This document shows, in pieces, positions 8,521-16,283 of a stretch of 64,000 nt of DNA (position 1 is the first letter of the stretch; every line of letters starts with the position of its first letter). Under the pieces are notes generated by a model. That model saw only the letters and a list, made by a program, of their open reading frames with translations, did not search any database and was not told where the DNA came from. Source of the stretch: Thermohalobaculum sp965263335 (GTDB lineage: Bacteria > Pseudomonadota > Alphaproteobacteria > Rhodobacterales > Rhodobacteraceae). The DNA lies in the NCBI GenBank assembly GCA_965263335.1, contig CBDHHE010000001.1:2108001-2172000 (forward strand), given 5' to 3'. A program made the translations under genes and the position numbers.

Positions 8521-9790
8521 TCACGCGGCCGAACGGCGGCTTGCGATCGGTCAGGGACGGCACTGCCCAAAGCACCGGAACCCCGCGAGGTGCTTCGCCA
8601 AACGGTCCCTCCAGATCGGTCAGCACGACGATGATCGAGGGATCAAGGACGCATGCCCGCTCGATCACATCGACAAAGCTCGTGCCGCCCTCCCGACTGA
8701 AGTCGATGCGTCCGATTTCACCAATCCAGTCTGGGCCGCCGAGCAATCGCTCAGACTGCACCACTTCGTCGAACACCAGCAGGTGCACATCCGCCGAGGT
8801 GCGTCGCGCGATGGCCGCAAGCTGGGCGGCAAACTGGCGCAACCGCACATCGTCGATCGATCCGGAGCTGTCGAGCGCCACGGCGATCCTGGGCTGCTCG
8901 TGATCCTGGCGGAGGCTCGGCTGAAAAACAGGCACAGATGTTCCGCGCTGTCGGGCCAGACCCTCGGTCGCAAGCCAGCGTCGGGACGGGCGGCGATAGG
9001 ATGGGTAGCGCTCCTGCAAGAGCGCCTTGCTCACCAGACCTCTGAGAAGGGTCTGCCACGGCGTGCGCACCTCGGGCAGATCAGCGATCCGAAAGCCAAG
9101 CGTCCCGATCCCGCGCCCCGCGCGCCGTCCCGCATCCATGGCCTGCGCGATACGCTGCTGCCACTCGGCGGCTTGGTTGCGGTCGCTGGCATCATCGGAC
9201 GGTTCTTCCGACGCGACGAGATCCCTCGCGAAGCCTTGCTGTGCGGCAATGTCCCGGATGCGATCGGCCCGCTTGACGGGGCTCGCCGGATCAGTGTCCT
9301 GCCGGGATCGGCCGGTTTGGCGTTCATGCAGCAGCATCACATAGAGCGCATCGGTATCGATGCGGCTCAGGGCGCCGTTCGTGCGATCGTCAGAGGACCC
9401 GGTCGCCTCAAGAAGTCCACCAAGGGTCAGGCTGGGGCGGGGCAAAGCATAGCGCGCGAGCAGCAGCGTTTCGTTGACGATCGCATCGGCGGCAATGTTG
9501 TAGACGTCCTCCTCGAACGCATTCCCGAAGCGCAGAAACATCGCGCGGCTGCGTGGCCCGTGTCGGAAAGCAATGTGCAGAACATGGTGCGCGGCCAAGC
9601 CAACCTGCACATGGGGCTCCAGCAGTTCGAAGCCCGGGCCATAGCTGATCACGTCACCTGCGCTCCAGGCGGGTGCGACATGGCCATCGCTATCGCGATG
9701 GCGACACCAAAGCGCCAGCACACCAAGCGCGGGATCGTCCTCGGCGAGCTTTCGCAAAGCATACCCCGCGCGCCGCGAATGGGCGGGCAT
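8504..9790 (-). CDS. VWA-like protein with DUF2201 metallopeptidase-like N-domain
   Basis: 428 aa. The N-terminal half resembles the putative metallopeptidase domain found with VWA-like proteins (DUF2201). The usual HExxH reads HHVLH here (AAHHVLHIAFRH), so the catalytic Glu is replaced by His and proteolysis is doubtful. The C-terminal half is a von Willebrand A fold whose MIDAS motif D-x-S-x-S is intact in ALDSSGSID; the later FDEVVQ and VLTDLEG segments fit the fold. It starts 2 nt after the MoxR ATPase stop, the standard MoxR-VWA pairing, in which the ATPase and VWA partner act together as a chaperone or cofactor-insertion machine. The client is unknown here. Confidence 0.85.
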   Translation of the reverse strand: MPAHSRRAGYALRKLAEDDPALGVLALWCRHRDSDGHVAPAWSAGDVISYGPGFELLEPHVQVGLAAHHVLHIAFRHGPRSRAMFLRFGNAFEEDVYNIAADAIVNETLLLARYALPRPSLTLGGLLEATGSSDDRTNGALSRIDTDALYVMLLHERQTGRSRQDTDPASPVKRADRIRDIAAQQGFARDLVASEEPSDDASDRNQAAEWQQRIAQAMDAGRRAGRGIGTLGFRIADLPEVRTPWQTLLRGLVSKALLQERYPSYRRPSRRWLATEGLARQRGTSVPVFQPSLRQDHEQPRIAVALDSSGSIDDVRLRQFAAQLAAIARRTSADVHLLVFDEVVQSERLLGGPDWIGEIGRIDFSREGGTSFVDVIERACVLDPSIIVVLTDLEGPFGEAPRGVPVLWAVPSLTDRKPPFGRVISLAH

Positions 9791-9792
9791 GC

Positions 9793-10911
9793 TCAGTCGA
9801 GCCCGGCTGCGCGACGTTCATGGGCGTATGCCTGATAGGCCGGGCTGGCGAGAACGGCCTCACCAAGCTCGAGGTCGAGGGCTTTCTGGATCAACAGCTC
9901 GAACCCGTAGGTGCAGAGTTCAGCCAGCGGCATCTGCCTGAACCCCGGCTCGTCTCGCTTGCCCGCCAGTTCGCGCAGGCCGGCCATGACCTCGACAACC
10001 TCGCGCACGGTGCTCGTGTTCAGGCTGCCGACAAGGCCAAAGACCAGGGCATTGAGGCCATGCATCGACACCGGGTAGAGCGTCCAGCGCCGGGCTGCGT
10101 CCGCCTCGAGCAGATCGGCAACCTGCACGCTGGCGGCAATCTCATCGGCAACCATTGCGAACTCGGCGGCGACAGCTTCGCCCACCGTGCCCGAGACGAG
10201 AATGTCGCGCAGGCTGCGGTCCGGGTGCGTCTTCACGATATCGCTCACGCGCGCCCATGAGCGGGGCGTCGCCGCAATCATGTCCCCGGACTGCAGGATG
10301 CGTTCCGTGGTCTCCAGCAGGTCGGTCCTCGTCTTGATGAAGGCGATGACAGTGGGATGCAGTCCTCGGGGCAGCGCATAGTTCTCGAGCCAGTCCTGTG
10401 CCGTCGCAACGACGTTCACATGAACCAGCCGATCCGACAGCGCGGTTCCCATTTCATAGGCCACGGCACCATCCTCGGCGGTGTTGCCCGCCGCAACGAT
10501 GAACACCGTGTCCGGCAGGCGATGCGGTCCGACCCGCCGTTCCTGAAGCAACCCGTAGACCGCGGGCTGCAGCGCGGGCGCCGCCGCCGTCAACTCATCG
10601 AGGAACAGGAGCGCCGGGCGGTGAGGATCATCCGGCAAATCCTCAGGTCGGTACCACACGGTCTTGAGTGTCTCATGGTCATAGTACGGCAGACCGCGGA
10701 GGTCCTGAGGCTCGATCGTGGTCAGGCGCAGATCGAAAAGCTGCGCCCCACGCTCGTCGGCCAACTGGCGCACGATCTCGGTCTTGCCCACGCCGGGGCG
10801 GCCATGCAGCATGTAGGAGACCAGTAGGTGCCCATCGGCCTGCGCCTCCCAACCGGCACGCAGAACCTTCAACGCCTCTCCTGCCGCCACGGGCCGGGTG
10901 TTCACAGCCAT
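9793..10911 (-). CDS. MoxR-family AAA+ ATPase
   Basis: 372 aa. Walker A is GRPGVGKT, Walker B is ALLFLDE, and the sensor region is FIVAAGNTAEDG, all typical of MoxR/RavA-type AAA+ ATPases. Such proteins remodel or activate client complexes together with a VWA partner, which is encoded immediately downstream. The frame is open another 150 bp upstream. ATG 10911 is chosen because GAGG lies 6-9 nt before it and because the upstream residues are not family-like. The start region is divergent from selO, with only 124 bp between the two starts, so the promoters must be packed into that gap. The client is not evident; the nearest redox enzyme is arsenite oxidase, but other genes intervene. Confidence 0.9.
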   Translation of the reverse strand: MAVNTRPVAAGEALKVLRAGWEAQADGHLLVSYMLHGRPGVGKTEIVRQLADERGAQLFDLRLTTIEPQDLRGLPYYDHETLKTVWYRPEDLPDDPHRPALLFLDELTAAAPALQPAVYGLLQERRVGPHRLPDTVFIVAAGNTAEDGAVAYEMGTALSDRLVHVNVVATAQDWLENYALPRGLHPTVIAFIKTRTDLLETTERILQSGDMIAATPRSWARVSDIVKTHPDRSLRDILVSGTVGEAVAAEFAMVADEIAASVQVADLLEADAARRWTLYPVSMHGLNALVFGLVGSLNTSTVREVVEVMAGLRELAGKRDEPGFRQMPLAELCTYGFELLIQKALDLELGEAVLASPAYQAYAHERRAAGLD

Positions 10912-11035
10912 CTTCGCCTCGCATGATTTGCAAAGGAGGTATCGCGCTCTGCCCGCTTGGCAAAGTAAGGTTTTCAGGCGCAGATTCCCGGAACGCGGCA
11001 ACGCGCCTATATGATGTGGAAGCAGAGGGCTCAGA

Positions 11036-12466
11036 ATGACCGCGACCATACCATTCGACAACAGCTATGCGCGGCTGCCGGCACGGTTCTACACGCGCCA
11101 GCCCCCGACCCCCGTGGCGACACCGTCCCTGATCAAAACCAATCACCGGCTGGCGACGCGGCTCGGTCTTGACGTTGCAGCGCTCGAGGCATCGGAGATG
11201 ATCGCAGCACTCGCCGGAAGCGATGTCCCCGAAGGCGCAGAGCCCCTTGCCATGGTCTATGCCGGGCATCAGTTCGGCGGCTGGAGTCCGCAGCTCGGCG
11301 ATGGCCGGGCGCTCCTGCTGGGCGAGGTCGTGGCGCCAGACGGGGCGCGGTTCGACATTCAGCTGAAAGGCTCCGGCCCGACGCCCTACTCACGCATGGG
11401 GGACGGGCGCGCTCCACTGGGACCGGTGCTGCGCGAGTACATCGTCTCGGAAGCGATGGCCGCACTCGGTGTGCCGACCACCCGGTCGCTGGCCGCGGTC
11501 GCAACCGGCGAGCCGGTGTTCCGCGAGCATGCCGAGCCCGGCGCGGTGCTCACCCGGGTTGCCGCCAGCCATATCCGCGTCGGCACGTTCCAGTTCTTCG
11601 CGGCACGCGAGGACACGGAAGCCGTGCGTCTGCTCGCCGATCACGCGATCGAACGGCACTATCCCGAGGCCGCCGACGATGCGGACCCCTATGCCGCCTT
11701 GCTGACCGCCGTGATCTCGCGCCAGGCCAAACTGGTCGCCCGGTGGATGAGCCTCGGATTCATTCACGGCGTCATGAACACCGACAACATGACGATCAGC
11801 GGAGAGACCATCGACTATGGCCCCTGCGCCTTCATGGACGCCTTCCACCCGGCAAAGGTCTTCTCCTCGATTGACCAGCAGGGGCGCTACGCCTACGGCA
11901 ATCAGGCGAAGATCGCTCAATGGAACCTCGCCTGGTTGGCACAATCGTTGCTGGACGTTCTGGCGGGGGACGACGCGGCACAGCTCGCAACCGCGCAATC
12001 CGCGGTGAACGGCTTTCCCGAGCTCTTTCAGCAGGCGTGGCTGTCCGAGATGCGCGCGAAGATCGGGCTCGCGGGTGCCGAGGAAGACGACGCCGGTCTG
12101 ATCGAGGGATTGTTGACCTGCATGGCCGAGGCGAACGCGGACTTCACACTGACGTTCCTGGGGCTGAGCGACGGAACGGCCCGCAGCCAGTTCGCCGATC
12201 CAGCAGCGTTCGACGCCTGGGCCGAAGGCTGGCGCGCACGAGGCGGCGGCTTCTCTGAGGACCTGGCGGCAGTGAACCCGCGGTACATCCCGCGCAATCA
12301 CCGGGTTGAGGCGGCAATTGCCGCGGCACTCGGCGGTGACTTCAGCCTGTTCGAGGAGCTTCTGGACGTTGTGACACGCCCGTTCGACGAACAGCCGGAC
12401 CGCGCACGCTACATGCTGCCACCGGAAGCCGGCGAGGTGGTCCATCAGACCTTTTGCGGAACCTGA
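11036..12466 (+). CDS. selO: Protein adenylyltransferase SelO (YdiU family)
   Basis: 476 aa, matching the E. coli protein in length. SelO has a pseudokinase fold that binds ATP in flipped orientation and transfers AMP to Ser/Thr/Tyr of target proteins, linked to redox stress. Family signatures include YAGHQFGGWSPQLGDGRA, LKGSGPTPYSRMGDGRA, HGVMNTDNMTISGETIDYGP and IAQWNLAWLAQSLL. The protein ends FCGT: a Cys occupies the third-from-last position, where eukaryotic SelO has selenocysteine. It is transcribed alone, divergent from the moxR gene, and its 3' end meets the GntR gene with a 12-bp gap. Confidence 0.95.
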   Translation: MTATIPFDNSYARLPARFYTRQPPTPVATPSLIKTNHRLATRLGLDVAALEASEMIAALAGSDVPEGAEPLAMVYAGHQFGGWSPQLGDGRALLLGEVVAPDGARFDIQLKGSGPTPYSRMGDGRAPLGPVLREYIVSEAMAALGVPTTRSLAAVATGEPVFREHAEPGAVLTRVAASHIRVGTFQFFAAREDTEAVRLLADHAIERHYPEAADDADPYAALLTAVISRQAKLVARWMSLGFIHGVMNTDNMTISGETIDYGPCAFMDAFHPAKVFSSIDQQGRYAYGNQAKIAQWNLAWLAQSLLDVLAGDDAAQLATAQSAVNGFPELFQQAWLSEMRAKIGLAGAEEDDAGLIEGLLTCMAEANADFTLTFLGLSDGTARSQFADPAAFDAWAEGWRARGGGFSEDLAAVNPRYIPRNHRVEAAIAAALGGDFSLFEELLDVVTRPFDEQPDRARYMLPPEAGEVVHQTFCGT

Positions 12467-12478
12467 ACCCGTCGATTT

Positions 12479-13252
12479 TCAGAACGTCAGCGCACAAAGG
12501 TCGCTGGGGGCGAGGATGCGCTGAAAATAGACGGGTTGGCCATCCGGGGCCCGCGCCGTGGCGCTGATCTGGAAGGCCTGCCCGTCAGCCGCGATGCAGA
12601 GACGGGCGGCGTCTATCGCGTTGGGGGTGACCGTCTCGATCCGCTGCTCGGCATGAGATGTTTCTAGACCGTAGCGCTGCGCAAGGTAGGGGCGGATGTT
12701 CAGCATCTGCAGCTCGGCGGGCGGTGTGCTTTCGAGACCGGGGGCCAATCGGCGCGGCAGGATCATCTCCGCCCCGACAGCGACCGCACCGTCCATGCGC
12801 AACCGACGGCGCAGTCTCAGGAAGACCCGATCTTCCGCGAAAATCTGGCGCCACGGACCGGCACCCTCGGTCCTGTCAATTTCGACCACCGCATGAGTGA
12901 TCCGCATCCTCAGCCCGGTCGTCTTGTCGAGCAACCGGAAGTGCCAGACGTCGCGGCCTATGGCCTCGGTCGATGCAACCCGGGTTCCGTCGCCGCGGCG
13001 GCGGATGATGACGTCGTATTGCTGCAGCTCGCCGAGCGCCGCCTGCACGGTGCCCAGGCTGATGCCCATGACCATCGCGAGCTTCTTCTCCGGCGGCACG
13101 AGGCCGCCCTTCGGCAGCACTCCTTTCTCGATGGCCGTGGCAATCGCCAGGCGGGCCGCCGTTCGCTTTGTGATGCGGGACTGCCCGGCCCAGCGCGCAA
13201 ACTCGGCCGCTAGAAAGGTCTCCGCATCCGTCTCGGGTGCATGTGCCGTCAT
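12479..13252 (-). CDS. GntR-family regulator of the TTT operon
   Basis: 257 aa. The N-terminal winged helix (about residues 20-95) contains LPPEKKLA-like and MGISLGTVQAALGELQQYDVI segments typical of GntR DNA-binding domains. The C-terminal part resembles a UTRA-type ligand domain (VFLRLRRRL, MILPRRLAPGLE, LAQRYGLE, QRIETVTPN). Its ATG at 13252 overlaps the tctA stop as ATGA, so it is the last gene of the tctCBA operon and very likely its autoregulator. The natural operator candidate is the 14-bp palindrome ahead of tctC. The longer frame upstream lies within tctA and is not used. Confidence 0.85.
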   Translation of the reverse strand: MTAHAPETDAETFLAAEFARWAGQSRITKRTAARLAIATAIEKGVLPKGGLVPPEKKLAMVMGISLGTVQAALGELQQYDVIIRRRGDGTRVASTEAIGRDVWHFRLLDKTTGLRMRITHAVVEIDRTEGAGPWRQIFAEDRVFLRLRRRLRMDGAVAVGAEMILPRRLAPGLESTPPAELQMLNIRPYLAQRYGLETSHAEQRIETVTPNAIDAARLCIAADGQAFQISATARAPDGQPVYFQRILAPSDLCALTF

Positions 13253-14727
13253 GACCTTAGAGCTGCTCGTCCCAGAACCACCGCCGTCAACACGAAGAAG
13301 ATGATCGCGAGCGGGCTGTCGAAAATCACCGAAAAGTCCGATTTGTAAAGCAGAATCGCCTGACGCAGCGACGTCTCGAGCATGCTGCCGAGCAGAAAGC
13401 CGATCACCAGGCAGACGACGGGAAACCCGGTCCGGCGCATCACCAGTCCGATGCCGGCGAAGACCAGCATGACCCCGACCTCGAACAGCGACTGTCCGGG
13501 CAGATAGACACCGACGATGCACATCACGATCACGGGTGGCAACACGAGCGCCTTCGGCGATCGCGCGATCAACGCCCAGAGCGGGATGCCGGCCTTGCCG
13601 ATCACGAGGTGGACAAAGTTCGCCATCAGCATCGAGGCGAACAGCGCATAGATGACGTCGCCGTGCATCGTCAGCATGAACGGACCCGGCACAATCCCGT
13701 GGATGATGAAGGCACCGATCAGCAGAGCCGCAGCGATGTTTCCGGGAACGCCCAATGCGATGGTCGGCACAAGATTGGCGCCCACGACGGCGCTGTTGGC
13801 GGCCTCGGTCGCGATGATGCCCTCGGGGTTGCCCTTGCCGAACTCGGCTGGCTGCTTCGATGCCCGCCGCGCGGTTCCGTAGCTGAGGAACGCCGCCAGT
13901 GTGACGCCGAGGCCCGGCAGCATGCCGACACCCGACCCGATCAGCGCCGAGCGGCCGATCACCCTCCAGTGGCCGAAGAACTCCCGCAACGGCAAGGCCC
14001 GGTTGGCCTGAGCGGCAAGTCTGGCTGCGTCCTGCGCGATGGCCGGGTTGCGCCGAAGATCAAACATCTGCTCGATGATTGAGGCGAGCGCGAGTGCACC
14101 GATCGCCAGTGCGGTGAGCGGCAATCCGTCATAGAGATTGACCTCGTCGAAGGTCATGCGCGATGTGCTGTCCACCGGATCGAGCCCGATGGTCGATAAA
14201 AACACACCGGCGAAGATAGCGATGAGCCCCTTTGCCGGGGACTCGCCCGAGATGCCCGCCAAGAGCGCAAACGCAAACAGCAGAACGGCCGTGTATTCCA
14301 GCGGACCGAACTCAAGCGCGATCGCCGCGAACGGGACGACCAGAAAGATCAGCAGAACATCCGAGATCGTGTCGCCGCTGACCGAGGAGTAAAGCGCGAA
14401 CTTCATCGCACGTTCCGCCTCGCCGCGTTTCGCCATCGGATGCCCGTCGAGCGCGGATGCGGCGGCCTCCGGTGTTCCGGGCGAATTGAGCAGGATGGCG
14501 GGGATGGCGCCGCCGGAGGTGCCGCCTTTGTTGACCCCGACAAGAAAGGCGATCGCCGATATCGGGGACATGTAGTAGGTGACGGGCACCAGCACCGCCA
14601 GCGCCGTCACGCTGCCAAGGCCGGGGATCGCGCCGATCACGATGCCCAGCGTTACCCCCGCCGCGATGAAGATCAGGTTTGTCAGCGTGAAGGCCGCTTC
14701 GAAGCCGGCGGCGAGGTTCTCTATCAT
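13249..14727 (-). CDS. tctA: Tripartite tricarboxylate transporter large membrane subunit TctA
   Basis: 492 aa, about 11-12 hydrophobic segments. This is the large TTT permease that couples solute entry to an ion gradient, using the periplasmic binding protein TctC. TctA hallmarks are visible: GIVIGAIPGLGSVTALA near the N terminus, GGTSGGAIPAILLNSPGTPEA, and the second repeat GVGMLPGLGVTLAAF with GNPEGIIATEAANSA and TIALGVPGN. ATG 14727 (MIENLAAGFE) is chosen over an earlier in-frame ATG because the upstream residues overlap tctB and are not family-like. It lies 22 bp after tctB and overlaps the GntR start. Confidence 0.95.
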   Translation of the reverse strand: MIENLAAGFEAAFTLTNLIFIAAGVTLGIVIGAIPGLGSVTALAVLVPVTYYMSPISAIAFLVGVNKGGTSGGAIPAILLNSPGTPEAAASALDGHPMAKRGEAERAMKFALYSSVSGDTISDVLLIFLVVPFAAIALEFGPLEYTAVLLFAFALLAGISGESPAKGLIAIFAGVFLSTIGLDPVDSTSRMTFDEVNLYDGLPLTALAIGALALASIIEQMFDLRRNPAIAQDAARLAAQANRALPLREFFGHWRVIGRSALIGSGVGMLPGLGVTLAAFLSYGTARRASKQPAEFGKGNPEGIIATEAANSAVVGANLVPTIALGVPGNIAAALLIGAFIIHGIVPGPFMLTMHGDVIYALFASMLMANFVHLVIGKAGIPLWALIARSPKALVLPPVIVMCIVGVYLPGQSLFEVGVMLVFAGIGLVMRRTGFPVVCLVIGFLLGSMLETSLRQAILLYKSDFSVIFDSPLAIIFFVLTAVVLGRAALRS

Positions 14728-14749
14728 GACCGTCCGGGACTGCGCCGTG

Positions 14750-15211
14750 TCACGGCAGATCGACTGTGAAGAACTGCCAGGCGCCAAGATCGACCACCAC
14801 GGCAAACCCCACGGCCAATGGCGCGATCACCCACCACTGACGGTATCCGGTCACGATGCCGCCGAGCAAGACGATGGCAATCGCCACGGGGACGAAACCG
14901 AGCGCCGGAAGCGCGAAGCCGATTGCCGTGGCGGCGAGCCCCCAGATGAAAAGCTCGAGCAGGATCGTCATCGCACCGAGTTCCCCGGCCTCATCCGACG
15001 GGCGACGCAGCCGGTGAACCGCCATGCCGACCGACAGAAGCAGCACCAGGGAGGCGGCGATCGTGGGAAAGAGTGCGGGCGAAAGATCCGCGTCACTCAT
15101 CGGAGGCTGGGTATGGCTCGGAATCAACCAGACCAGACAGATGGTCGCGACTGTGGCCAAGAGCACCGCGGCCGCGACTTCTGTTCCCATGCTGATGCGC
15201 GGTGTGCTCAT
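14750..15211 (-). CDS. tctB: TTT small membrane subunit TctB
   Basis: 153 aa with four predicted membrane helices: about residues 11-30, 45-65, 82-100 joined to 105-125, and 130-148. It is the small, poorly conserved membrane partner of TctA. The motif-like segment SPALFPTIAASLVLLLS after helix 1 is typical of TctB proteins. ATGA-type overlap with the tctC stop (15208-15211) shows translational coupling. Assignment rests mainly on topology and its place between tctC and tctA. Confidence 0.88.
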   Translation of the reverse strand: MSTPRISMGTEVAAAVLLATVATICLVWLIPSHTQPPMSDADLSPALFPTIAASLVLLLSVGMAVHRLRRPSDEAGELGAMTILLELFIWGLAATAIGFALPALGFVPVAIAIVLLGGIVTGYRQWWVIAPLAVGFAVVVDLGAWQFFTVDLP

Positions 15212-16146
15212 TGCGTCTTGGCGATGACCGACTTGAGGCCCTCCGTGGTCTTGGCAATGTCCTCCGCCAGGGCAGCCGACCCGACGAACTTGACTGGAAA
15301 CTTGAGCTTTTCGGTCACAAGCTCGCCGAACTCGGCATCCTTGGTCGCCTCTTCGACCGCGCTCTCGAGCGTGGCGACAATTTCGTCCGGCGTGTCCTTG
15401 GGCACCACGATCACCGCCTGGCTGGGCATCGACACACCATAAGCCTCAGCAATCGAAACGGTGTCCGGCGAGGCGATCAGACGACCGCTGTTCATCGACA
15501 TGAGGACCTTCATGTCCTCGCCATAGCGGTTGTGAATCCCGCCGGACCACGCGAAGTCGATCTTGCCACCCAGCAGAAAGGGCACCATCTCGCCGCCGCC
15601 CTTCGTCGGAATGCCGGTCCACTCCACGCCTTCCTGAGCGCCGATGTAGTTGATGTACGAGCGCGACATCGCGCTCTGATCGGCGAAGTTCAGCGCGTTG
15701 TCCTTCGCATAGGCGATCAGCTCTTCCATGCTGTCGAATGGTGCATCCGCCTTGGCGACAATGGCCTGCTGGTACTCGGTGATCTGACCGACATAGGTGA
15801 AGCTGCCGAGATCGTACTCGACCTTCTGCGTGAGCGGCGGCCACAGCAGAGAGGTCGCAGCCGCAAAGAGAAGCGTGTAGCCGTCGGCGGTCGCGTTGGC
15901 CACTTCGGTCGCCCCAACAGCACCACCCGCACCGGGTCGCGTCTTGACAACAACGTTTGTCCCGAGCGCCTCTCCCAGCGCCTTCGAGTAGACACGCGCC
16001 ATGGTCTCCGTACTGCCGCCGGCCTTGTAGGGCACGACGAGCGTCACGGGCTTCTCAGGATACTCCGCTGCGGCTGAAAACGCCGTCGCGGAGACCGCCA
16101 TGGCGGCGATCCCGGCAAGGGCAACACGACGGTTCAATTCAAACAT
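15208..16146 (-). CDS. tctC: TTT periplasmic solute-binding protein (Bug/TctC family)
   Basis: 312 aa. A Sec signal peptide at residues 1-27 (RVALAGIAAMAVSATAFSAAA) is followed by the TctC/Bug fold: YPEKPVTLVVPYKAGGSTE, VVVKTRPGAGGAVGATEVANA and DGYTLLFA are family signatures. These proteins bind carboxylates or related small anions and deliver them to TctAB; the ligand cannot be read from sequence. It is the first gene of tctCBA-gntR. Its upstream region, shared with the divergent DUF3604 gene, contains a perfect palindrome. Confidence 0.94.
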   Translation of the reverse strand: MFELNRRVALAGIAAMAVSATAFSAAAEYPEKPVTLVVPYKAGGSTETMARVYSKALGEALGTNVVVKTRPGAGGAVGATEVANATADGYTLLFAAATSLLWPPLTQKVEYDLGSFTYVGQITEYQQAIVAKADAPFDSMEELIAYAKDNALNFADQSAMSRSYINYIGAQEGVEWTGIPTKGGGEMVPFLLGGKIDFAWSGGIHNRYGEDMKVLMSMNSGRLIASPDTVSIAEAYGVSMPSQAVIVVPKDTPDEIVATLESAVEEATKDAEFGELVTEKLKFPVKFVGSAALAEDIAKTTEGLKSVIAKTQ

Positions 16147-16193
16147 TCTTCTCTCCTGTCAAACTGTCCGCTTGTGCGATGCGGTGCTTGAAA

Positions 16194-16207
16194 AAACTAT
16201 ATAGTTT
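16194..16207. promoter_or_regulatory. 14-bp perfect palindrome, probable GntR operator
   Basis: AAACTATATAGTTT sits in the 137-bp gap between tctC (start 16146, minus) and the DUF3604 gene (start 16284, plus), 48 and 77 bp from the two starts. The surrounding sequence is also A/T-rich. Dimeric GntR proteins bind such short palindromes, and a GntR gene closes the tct operon. The link is inferred; it would place both divergent units under one regulator. Confidence 0.6.
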
Positions 16208-16283
16208 AACACCCTGAGTCGATAGCGTGCACTCGTGGAAACCTCGCAGGCCTGCCCTTCGAACCGGATCAGTGGAGCCAAGA

